A stretch of 37,335 nucleotides of DNA, from the NCBI GenBank assembly GCA_017448795.1, contig JAFSKV010000081.1, forward strand, positions 1 to 37,335, in the 5' to 3' direction. Under the pieces are notes generated by a model, which worked only from the letters and a program-made list of their open reading frames with translations, was not told the DNA's origin and searched no databases. Each line of letters starts with the position of its first letter. Position 1 is the stretch's first letter. A program made the position numbers and the translations under genes. The stretch comes from Synergistaceae bacterium. Its GTDB lineage: Bacteria; Synergistota; Synergistia; Synergistales; Aminobacteriaceae. Below are positions 7,774 to 14,204 of this stretch, one piece after another.

Positions 7774-7822
7774 CAGCTCCTTTCATGATGGGATAATTTC
7801 CGTGCAAGATTGTAGCATAGTG

Positions 7823-7828
7823 TATAAT
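7823..7828 (+). promoter_or_regulatory. -10 element for the DUF362 ferredoxin gene
   Basis: TATAAT preceded by GTG lies 25 bp before the ATG at 7854. A divergent TGC-TACAAT on the minus strand (7809-7817) is back to back with it and could be an upstream promoter for the acetyltransferase cluster. Confidence 0.5.
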
Positions 7829-7853
7829 CCGAAATCAAAAACGGGGTAACTTC

Positions 7854-8978
7854 ATGGGCAAAGTATTATTCATCCGTCAGCAGACTTACAATCAGCCAGA
7901 AATAGACTCATCAATCCTCCGGGCGTTCGACCATTTCGGGGGGATAACTCACTTCGTCAGCAGGGGGGAAAAAGTCCTCCTAAAGGTCAACTTGGTATCC
8001 GGCCATGACGTAACACGCCGGGTAACAACAGACCCTTCAATCGTGCGTGCTGTGGCAAAACTCGTTCTTGAGGCGGGCGGGACTCCATTCATCGCCGACA
8101 GCCCGGGCATCGACAGCTTCAAGTCAGCGGCAGAAAAAGCCGGCTTCATGGCCGTAGCTCGTGAATTGAGGATTGAGTGCCGTGAACTCACAGACCCGGT
8201 TGACCTTCCCGCAAGTGAGGGAGCTGACTTCAAGCGTATCCAGGTCAGCAGGCAGGTGATAGAGGCCGACAAGATAATCAGCCTCGCCAAGCTCAAGACA
8301 CACGGCCAGATGTATTTGACGATGGGAGTGAAGAATCTTTTCGGGACAATTCCCGGTCGTCTCAAAGCTGGCTGGCACTACAACGTCGGACTCAACAGGG
8401 AGAGATTCGCGTCTCTTCTTCTGGATATATATCTTGGTGTGAGGCCTGACTTCACGATTCTTGACGGGGTGATAGGGATGCACGGCGACGGCCCGACTTC
8501 AGGAGATCCCTACGAGTTCGGGATAATCGGTGCTTGTGTTGACGCTCTGACGATGGACTTCCACTTCTGCAACATGCTGGGCGGGAAACTTGAGGATTAC
8601 CCCCTCTACATGGCCGCCAAGAAACGCGACATGCCACAGTGTACCCTCAGCCCTTCTGACATTGAGGGCGACATCCCCGCGTCCCACGTGTTCCCCGGCG
8701 TGAAGCTCCCCAAGACCCGGAGCATGAGGCTGTTACCGCACATACCCTTCCTTGACCGTCTCATGACCTCGAAGCCCGTGCATATCCCGGAACGCTGTAT
8801 AGGCTGCGGACGTTGTGCGGCTGTTTGCGCGGCGGGGGCATTGAGGCACGAGAACAAGCGGCTGTATTTCGATTACGGCAAGTGCATTCGCTGCTACTGC
8901 TGTCATGAGATGTGCCCGGTTAAGGCTATTGAGTTCCGTGAAAGCAGGCTCGTGAAATTCGTGAACATGCTGCGCTGA
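7854..8978 (+). CDS. DUF362 domain protein with two [4Fe-4S] ferredoxin clusters
   Basis: Of 374 residues, 1-300 form a DUF362 domain (KVNLVSG near residue 44, ADSPG near 81, SLAKLKTHGQMYLTMGVKNLFG at 143-164). A C-terminal bacterial ferredoxin domain follows, with Cys315/318/321/325 and Cys344/347/350/354, two classic CxxCxxCxxxC sets. DUF362 proteins are widespread in anaerobes and their reaction is not established. The ferredoxin part implies electron transfer in the cytoplasm. Start at ATG 7854. The gene stands alone between divergent minus-strand genes and a tRNA. Confidence 0.88.
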   Translation: MGKVLFIRQQTYNQPEIDSSILRAFDHFGGITHFVSRGEKVLLKVNLVSGHDVTRRVTTDPSIVRAVAKLVLEAGGTPFIADSPGIDSFKSAAEKAGFMAVARELRIECRELTDPVDLPASEGADFKRIQVSRQVIEADKIISLAKLKTHGQMYLTMGVKNLFGTIPGRLKAGWHYNVGLNRERFASLLLDIYLGVRPDFTILDGVIGMHGDGPTSGDPYEFGIIGACVDALTMDFHFCNMLGGKLEDYPLYMAAKKRDMPQCTLSPSDIEGDIPASHVFPGVKLPKTRSMRLLPHIPFLDRLMTSKPVHIPERCIGCGRCAAVCAAGALRHENKRLYFDYGKCIRCYCCHEMCPVKAIEFRESRLVKFVNMLR

Positions 8979-8982
8979 CGGT

Positions 8983-9011
8983 TTGACAAAATCAGCGGTT
9001 GTTGCTATATT
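8983..9011 (+). promoter_or_regulatory. Promoter of tRNA-Arg
   Basis: TTGACA (8983-8988), a 17-bp spacer and TATATT (9006-9011) preceded by TGC form a near-consensus promoter. The predicted start is about 12 nt before the tRNA. Confidence 0.8.
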
Positions 9012-9030
9012 CTTGCGGTTGAAACTTTCA

Positions 9031-9106
9031 GGCCCCGTAGCTCAGTGGATAGAGCGACTGCCTCCTAAGCCGTAGGCCGGGTGTTCGAATCACCCCGGGG
9101 TCGCCA
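9031..9106 (+). tRNA. tRNA-Arg (anticodon CCU)
   Basis: The 76-nt cloverleaf has acceptor GGCCCCG pairing with CGGGGTC, a D-arm GCTC/GAGC, anticodon loop CTCCTAA (anticodon CCT), T-arm GGGTG-TTCGAAT-CACCC, and an encoded CCA at 9104-9106. It decodes AGG. The anticodon stem ACTGC/GCCGT contains one T-C mismatch (positions 29-41). No clear terminator follows, so the transcript may continue into the MATE gene. Confidence 0.95.
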
Positions 9107-9141
9107 TCAAACTTTTCCCCCCATCAAAAGGTGTAAATCAC

Positions 9142-10956
9142 ATGACGAATCAGAAATCATCCGACATAATCCCCGCAATGTTCTTCTCGACAGCCGTAAC
9201 AATGATACTGACGAATCTCACGGAGTATGTCTCTGTTCTTGTTGACGGCATAATCACAAGCAGGTTTCTCGGCCATGAAGCATATTCGGCAATATCCCTC
9301 TTCAACCCCCTCATCGGCCTTCTCCTCCTCGTCAGCAACGCTATCACTACAGGCTCTCAGGTAGAAATCTCGCGTTCACTGGGGGCGGGCGAAAGGGACA
9401 GGGCAAATTCCGCCTTCTCGATAACCCTTCTCATCATGGCGTTTGCGGCGTTCGTCATCGTCATGGCCTGGCTGATGATTCCCGGCTGGCTTCTCAGGAT
9501 AACGGGAGTCTCTGCGGAAAATCATGCTCACCTGTATTCTGACATGGCAGGCTACGTGAACGGCTACATGTTCGGAGTGCCGTTGCTGATGGTTATTCAG
9601 GTGATCGGCCCTGTTGTCGTCATGGACGGAGGAAAGACTCTCTTCACCGCCTCAATGGCCGCTATGGGTGCCTGCGATATTGCGTTTGACCTCGTGAATG
9701 TGTTTGTCTTTCACGGCGGTACATTCGGGATGGGTCTGGCAACGTCATTGTCATACTTGGTACAGCTCGCAATATTGATGCCTCATTTCTTCGGGAGGAC
9801 GTGCGGCTTTGGTTTCACGCTGAAGTCATTTTCACCCGGACAGCTTGCGGATATAGTGAGGGGAGGCTCGCCTACATTCGTCAGGAAAATCGCCAACCTT
9901 CTGCGCGACCTCTTCGTCAACCGCTTCAACCTCTCAATCGCGCTCACAACAGCCGCAGTAGCCGCAAGAGGAATCCAGACTGACATAAACACTGTGCTTT
10001 TCTGCTTGGGACTGGGTATCGGCAAGACACTTATCACGATGACGGGGATATATTACGGCTCAAATGACAGGCTCGGAATAACCCGGCTTTTCTCGTACTC
10101 AATGAGGCTGTCGGTGATTCTTTCTGGGACTGTGGGAGTCGTCATGTTCATTGCCGCGCCGTTCATAGCGGGGGCATTCTCCAGTGAGCGTGAAGTCGTG
10201 GAGCTTGGGACATTCAGCATAAGGTGCATGGCATTCGGGATTGTGCCTGACGTTGTAGTTTCCGCAATGATGGGATACTTGCAGGGCATCAACAACAGCC
10301 GCTTCCTCAACGCCGTTAACATTCTGGACAGGCTGGTTATCCCTGTGGTTTGCGCTCTGGTTCTTGGGACGTTATTCGGCTCGAAGGGCATAATGGCATC
10401 GATAGCGGCCGGGAAAATCCTTCTCATGGTCTTTGTGATGGTGATAATTTTTGCGCGGACTTGGAGGCGGGCAAAGAGATTCCCGGCGAGGCTTGAGGAT
10501 TTCATGTTCCTTCCTGAGAATTTCGGGGGCAGTGAGGGCGATAACATTTACGCGGCGATAAGCACGACGGATGACGCATTGAGTGAGAGCAGGAGGGCCG
10601 GGGAGTTCTGCCTGAGTCATGGTGTGAGCAGGAGGACGGCTGAATTGATGTCGCTGTTCATTGAGGAGATGGCCGTGAATATCGTCAAGCATGGCCGTGT
10701 GAGGATGGGGCGGAAATTTGCGGTCGACTATAGGCTGTCGCTCAACGGCAACACTCTGTGCATGACTCTCCGGGACTGCTGCCAGCACTTTGACCCTGTG
10801 GCGTTCTACAGGACTCACGAGCCGGGTAAGGAGTCCCCTGAAGACATGCTGGGAATAAGCATAGTGATGAAGCTGGCGAAGGATACACGTTACTTCAGCG
10901 CGTTCGGCAGCAATAATATAATCGTGAGCATTGACAGCGGGGAAGCCCGGCCATGA
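9142..10956 (+). CDS. MATE-family transporter fused to a C-terminal GHKL (HATPase) domain
   Basis: Residues 1 to about 450 form a MATE efflux protein. It has twelve predicted membrane helices, an N-terminal SVLVDGIITSRFLG segment and the related LITMTGIYYGSNDR segment in the second half. MATE proteins export cationic drugs or metabolites by Na+ or H+ antiport. Residues from about 465 to 604 form a histidine-kinase-like ATPase domain. The N-box is E508-E509-x3-N513-x3-H517, and DMLGISIVMKLAKD forms the G-box end, as in RsbW/SpoIIAB-type anti-sigma kinases. The two parts are in one uninterrupted frame. AGGTG (9129-9133) precedes the ATG. The ATPase half suggests sensing or regulation of transport, or a tethered regulatory partner. 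Confidence 0.88.
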   Translation: MTNQKSSDIIPAMFFSTAVTMILTNLTEYVSVLVDGIITSRFLGHEAYSAISLFNPLIGLLLLVSNAITTGSQVEISRSLGAGERDRANSAFSITLLIMAFAAFVIVMAWLMIPGWLLRITGVSAENHAHLYSDMAGYVNGYMFGVPLLMVIQVIGPVVVMDGGKTLFTASMAAMGACDIAFDLVNVFVFHGGTFGMGLATSLSYLVQLAILMPHFFGRTCGFGFTLKSFSPGQLADIVRGGSPTFVRKIANLLRDLFVNRFNLSIALTTAAVAARGIQTDINTVLFCLGLGIGKTLITMTGIYYGSNDRLGITRLFSYSMRLSVILSGTVGVVMFIAAPFIAGAFSSEREVVELGTFSIRCMAFGIVPDVVVSAMMGYLQGINNSRFLNAVNILDRLVIPVVCALVLGTLFGSKGIMASIAAGKILLMVFVMVIIFARTWRRAKRFPARLEDFMFLPENFGGSEGDNIYAAISTTDDALSESRRAGEFCLSHGVSRRTAELMSLFIEEMAVNIVKHGRVRMGRKFAVDYRLSLNGNTLCMTLRDCCQHFDPVAFYRTHEPGKESPEDMLGISIVMKLAKDTRYFSAFGSNNIIVSIDSGEARP

Positions 10957-10969
10957 ACGGAGGGGGCTG

Positions 10970-10978
10970 TGCTATAAT
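10970..10978 (+). promoter_or_regulatory. Extended -10 promoter for the fucosyltransferase-like gene
   Basis: TGC-TATAAT lies 28-36 bp before the start of the next gene. No -35 at a usual distance is visible, which is common for extended -10 promoters. Confidence 0.55.
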
Positions 10979-11005
10979 CCCGCGTAAATCCCAACAAGAA
11001 AGGGC

Positions 11006-12019
11006 TTGACCTTACGCGAAATGATTAGATCTGTCCTAAGTGCCTTAAAGTCGTTTCTCAAGAAGCACGCCCGCTTTCACATTCTCATGGCTGTACACCT
11101 CAAAATCTCCGGCATAATCTACCGTCTTCGTTACACAAAGGACAGCGTGAAACATAATCCCCGAAAACGGCAGTATTCCCCAGCCCCTTACATCATCCGC
11201 AGGGCAGCTCACAATGTCGGACTGTTCTCGTACTTCAACACGATATTAGGCGGGATTGCCTATGCTGACAAGCACGGCTATACCCCCGTCGTTGACATGA
11301 AGAATTATCCGAACACGTATCTTTACCCGGAAGAAGTCGGCCGTGTGAACGCGTGGGAATATTATTTTGACCAGCCGGGAGGACTGCCGCTTGATGATGC
11401 GCTGTCTTGCAGGGAGTATGTTCTGGGACGTGATACAGCCCTTCACGGGTGGCCTGATACGGACGGCCTTATGTCTGACGCTGAGGAGCTGGAACACTGG
11501 CGGGGGCTTTGTAGGAAGTATGTGCGTTTCACCCCGGCGGTAACAGAAAGAGCCGAGGCCATGACGCGGAAATATGAGGGCATGAGGATACTTGGAGTCC
11601 TTGTGCGCGGGACGGACTATGTTGCACTGAAACCAAAGAGCCACCCAATCCCGCCGACAGCAGAGCAGGCAATCGCAAAAGCCCGCGAAGCAATGTCAGA
11701 GCAGCGGTTCGACGCGGTGTATCTCGCCACTGAGGACAAGAAGATTGTCGCCGCGTTTCAGGAGGCATTCGGCGAAAAGCTGATACTCCCGGAAGCGGAT
11801 TACCTGGATTACGATTTCAGCAGGCCGGATTTTCTCGCAAATGTCAGATCAGGCAGGAAGAACGACAAATATCTACGCGGCCTAGAATATCTCGTGTCAA
11901 TTCTCTTCCTCAGCAGGTGCGAGGGACTAATCACGTCAGGAAACAACGGAACTGTAGCGGCTATTCTCTTCTCTGACGGCTTCGAATATTTCTACTTGTT
12001 TGACTTGGGAAAGTATTAG
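11006..12019 (+). CDS. Fucosyltransferase-like glycosyltransferase (NodZ/FUT8-type fold)
   Basis: The protein has 337 residues from a TTG at 11006, or 332 from an ATG at 11021. AAGAAAGGG lies just before the TTG, so the start is unsettled. Near residue 195 the motif GVLVRGTDY followed by HPIPPT resembles the GDP-fucose-binding R-x-T-D region of alpha-1,6-fucosyltransferases. The C-terminal ITSGNNGTVAAI resembles the S-x-x-S/N acceptor-nucleotide loop of this superfamily. An N-terminal amphipathic, basic region (SALKSFLKKHARFHI) may associate with the membrane. It probably adds a sugar to a surface glycan. No sugar-nucleotide genes are adjacent. Confidence 0.6.
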   Translation: MTLREMIRSVLSALKSFLKKHARFHILMAVHLKISGIIYRLRYTKDSVKHNPRKRQYSPAPYIIRRAAHNVGLFSYFNTILGGIAYADKHGYTPVVDMKNYPNTYLYPEEVGRVNAWEYYFDQPGGLPLDDALSCREYVLGRDTALHGWPDTDGLMSDAEELEHWRGLCRKYVRFTPAVTERAEAMTRKYEGMRILGVLVRGTDYVALKPKSHPIPPTAEQAIAKAREAMSEQRFDAVYLATEDKKIVAAFQEAFGEKLILPEADYLDYDFSRPDFLANVRSGRKNDKYLRGLEYLVSILFLSRCEGLITSGNNGTVAAILFSDGFEYFYLFDLGKY

Positions 12020-12022
12020 GCG

Positions 12023-12059
12023 AAAAAAAATCCCGCACCCTTTCTTTCAGGCACGGGAT
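12023..12059 (-). terminator. Rho-independent terminator of the M48 protease gene
   Basis: ATCCCG (12030-12035) pairs with CGGGAT (12054-12059). On the minus strand the stem is followed by eight T (12030-12023). It lies just after the protease stop and next to the convergent glycosyltransferase stop. Confidence 0.8.
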
Positions 12060-12066
12060 GTGTTCT

Positions 12067-13122
12067 CTACTTGAAGAATTTTGACGTGGGATATTTCGCC
12101 CTCGCCGAGTTTATGGCTTTCATGAGATTTTTGCGTATGTCATCCGGCTTGGTCATCCCCTCGACATTCCCGGCGACAAAATGATTCCCGATATACAGAG
12201 AACCCCTCTCAACATGAATCTCATACGGTGCTAGCTCAAGCTGCAGGTACTTGTCCAGCTCTGACCGTATCGAGGCAATCACCGCCCTGCTGCCGGGAGT
12301 CTTCTTGCCTGTTACAGCCGCTACACCGTCAACCCTTAGCGTGATGTCATTCGTTCCTTCCCGGATTTCCGTCCTGAGCAAACCAAGCGAGTATTTCCGC
12401 TCAATGGGTATGTGCCTGTCATGGAGGGTCTTCACGGCGGCGGCCAGCCTCTTGGGTGTATCAGGGTGATTCATGTATATTCCGTACTCGACTATAGGCT
12501 GTTTGTACTCCTCGGCCATGAAATGCTCGAACAGCGTTATCATCCCGGTAGGCGAATACCCCGACTCTATCAGCGCATCAAGCCCCAATCTGTCAGCCTC
12601 TGCCTCAAGCTCCATAGTGTAAGAACTCGTGATTGCAACTTGGGCAACCTGTGCGAGTATCATAGGCGCGGCGGCTCCCCCGGAAAGTATCATCACCGCC
12701 AACGCTCCGAGTGTTACCTTGCTGGAATCCGCGGCCATGCGTAGAGAGTGCTTGCGGTCAGCGTGAATCATCTCATGCGCCATCACTGCGGCAAGTTCCG
12801 AGTCAGTCTTCAGAGCGTCAACAATCCCTGTCGTGAAGAATATGAATCCTCCGGGTATGCAGAAAGCGTTTAATGCCTCAGTCTTGACCAGCCTTATCTC
12901 CCAGTTTATACGGCGGGACATTGAAGGCTCTAGTCTCCGTAATATCATCTCAAGTTTGGATATTATCGCGGGGTCTGAAGTCAGCGGCCATTGCTCTTCT
13001 ATTTGCTTTATTGCGCGGCGGCCTATCTCGACTTCCTTCGACAAATCGGGGTCAGGTTCTGCGGCTGTTACTGCTGACGGGAAAAGTATTATTGCGGCTA
13101 GTATGAGTGCTAATTTCTTCAT
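12067..13122 (-). CDS. Secreted M48-family zinc metalloprotease
   Basis: The 351-residue protein has a signal peptide (residues 1-21, ending AVTAA). The zinc site is HEMIH at 116-120 with Glu173 in ELEAEAD as third ligand, as in BepA/Oma1-like M48B peptidases. NAFCIPGGFIFFTTG (85-99) is the typical substrate-strand region. BepA-type proteases act in the periplasm on misassembled outer membrane proteins. The C-terminal 130 residues are not a TPR domain and look like a separate alpha/beta module. The stop of flgN lies 3 bp upstream of the ATG, so the gene may be co-transcribed with the flagellar chaperones. Confidence 0.9.
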   Translation of the reverse strand: MKKLALILAAIILFPSAVTAAEPDPDLSKEVEIGRRAIKQIEEQWPLTSDPAIISKLEMILRRLEPSMSRRINWEIRLVKTEALNAFCIPGGFIFFTTGIVDALKTDSELAAVMAHEMIHADRKHSLRMAADSSKVTLGALAVMILSGGAAAPMILAQVAQVAITSSYTMELEAEADRLGLDALIESGYSPTGMITLFEHFMAEEYKQPIVEYGIYMNHPDTPKRLAAAVKTLHDRHIPIERKYSLGLLRTEIREGTNDITLRVDGVAAVTGKKTPGSRAVIASIRSELDKYLQLELAPYEIHVERGSLYIGNHFVAGNVEGMTKPDDIRKNLMKAINSARAKYPTSKFFK

Positions 13123-13125
13123 GCG

Positions 13126-13614
13126 CTAGTAGAAGTACCCTCCTCCCATTTTCGCATAGCTTGCGGCGGCGTTCTTGGCGGTATTGCGGGCTATCATCTG
13201 AGACCTTAGCCCGGCGGAATGCTTCTCAAGCTCAGATATTGCGTCATCCTCAGCCTTGATTACGCTCCCGGCAATTTCGCGGCTCTCCTCGATCAACGCA
13301 GGAAGCTCCGTGTCGTCCGGGTAAAGTTCCAGCAGCCTCAATCCGAAGCCTTCAGTCCCGGAAATATTCCCGCCAAGCCCGGACTCCTCCAGAACGTCGC
13401 GCCATCCGTCAGCAAGAAGCTGAAGCTGTGATATTATCTCGTCCTTCTGCTCAAGGATTCCTGAAAGCTCGTCCATATCACCATTAAGGACAATGGCCTC
13501 CAGTTCCCTGGAAATCATTGCCCTTAACGTCCGGCAGTACTTTATCTCGCGCTGGATTAGGTCTTTTGCCTGCTCTAGGACTCTATCCTGCGAGCGTGAA
13601 TGTTCCCTTTGCAT
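13126..13614 (-). CDS. flgN: FlgN-like flagellar export chaperone
   Basis: A 163-residue, mostly helical and coiled-coil protein (residues 20-75 and 95-150 rich in E, L, K, I). Its size and pattern fit FlgN, the cytoplasmic chaperone that delivers the hook-filament junction proteins FlgK and FlgL to the flagellar secretion apparatus. It directly follows fliS, which supports the call. A longer frame starts at 13683, but its extra residues are a basic shadow of the fliS C-terminus. The ATG at 13614 gives a 32-bp overlap with fliS, implying coupled translation. Sequence identity to FlgN is weak, so context carries weight. Confidence 0.68.
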   Translation of the reverse strand: MQREHSRSQDRVLEQAKDLIQREIKYCRTLRAMISRELEAIVLNGDMDELSGILEQKDEIISQLQLLADGWRDVLEESGLGGNISGTEGFGLRLLELYPDDTELPALIEESREIAGSVIKAEDDAISELEKHSAGLRSQMIARNTAKNAAASYAKMGGGYFY

Positions 13615-14119
13615 TTTTCGCTGTCGCTGGGGCTGTGTATGACGGCGCGGGCTTCGCTTCCGGCTTTTTCCCCTCAAGCTCATTCATTGCGTTCTGAAGG
13701 TCTTTGTCCTCCGGGTGTTCCTCTTGGTACTTCTGCAGCAGCTGCATAAGTGCGCTCTCCCATGTCTGCTTAAGCTCCTCAAGCATCCCCCTCACTGTGC
13801 GGATGTTGTCGGGTTCCTTCTTCATGTTCGCGTCAACGAGAAGCTGATACATGTACTCGTAAAGCTGCATGAGCTTGTCTGCCATTTCACCGCCGCGTTC
13901 CTTGTTCAGCGTTACCATGAGCTCGCGTATTACTTCCTGCGTGCGGATGATTTCCTTGTTGGCAAGGTCATAATCCGGTGTCTTGGCGGTCATTGCGTTT
14001 TCTGCTGTCCTGCACGCCTTTATGCCTATGTCGTAGGTGATCAGAAGGAGCTGTTCCTTCGTCGCTGTTGAGATTCTTGTTGCCTGGTATGTATACTGCG
14101 CGTTGTTCGCTGCTGGCAT
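13583..14119 (-). CDS. fliS: Flagellin chaperone FliS with a C-terminal extension
   Basis: The first 125 or so of 178 residues match FliS: ATRISTATKEQLLLITYDIGIKACRTAENAM at the start, and IIRTQEVIRELMVTLNKERGGEMADKLMQLYEYMYQLLVDAN in the middle. FliS binds the C-terminus of flagellin in the cytoplasm and prevents early polymerisation before export. The last 50 residues are an acidic then Pro/Ala/Lys-rich tail not found in the typical 125-135-residue protein. AGGGGG precedes the ATG. A candidate sigma-28 promoter lies at 14165-14192. Confidence 0.93.
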   Translation of the reverse strand: MPAANNAQYTYQATRISTATKEQLLLITYDIGIKACRTAENAMTAKTPDYDLANKEIIRTQEVIRELMVTLNKERGGEMADKLMQLYEYMYQLLVDANMKKEPDNIRTVRGMLEELKQTWESALMQLLQKYQEEHPEDKDLQNAMNELEGKKPEAKPAPSYTAPATAKNAKGTFTLAG

Positions 14120-14164
14120 TGTTATTATTCCCCCTGTAACTGTTTTTACCGCTTGCTAGACAGA

Positions 14165-14192
14165 TTATCGGTGAGAATTTGCGGGTTGTTTA
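14165..14192 (-). promoter_or_regulatory. Candidate sigma-28 (FliA/SigD) flagellar promoter for fliS-flgN
   Basis: The minus strand has TAAA (14192-14189), a 16-bp spacer and ACCGATAA (14172-14165). This is close to the flagellar sigma consensus TAAA-N15-GCCGATAA. The predicted start leaves about 38 nt before the fliS ATG. Confidence 0.6.
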
Positions 14193-14204
14193 GCACATTC
14201 CGGC

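Larger units (their letters stand above)
7622..7786 (-). other. Possible leader ORF running through the heptanucleotide array
   Basis: From an ATG at 7786 this frame runs through all 12 repeats, giving repeated P-L-P-V-A-R-C residues, and stops at 7622-7624, overlapping the acetyltransferase ATG. No Shine-Dalgarno sequence precedes the ATG. The TTGACA/TATACT promoter starts transcription inside the array and so would exclude this start. Only a more upstream promoter (7809-7817) could include it. It is therefore a candidate only. Confidence 0.2.

Noticed and set aside
13615-13683. The longer N-terminus of FlgN starting at 13683
   Set aside because: The extra residues are Arg/Gln-rich and are read from inside the fliS coding sequence. 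The ATG at 13614 gives a normal FlgN length.
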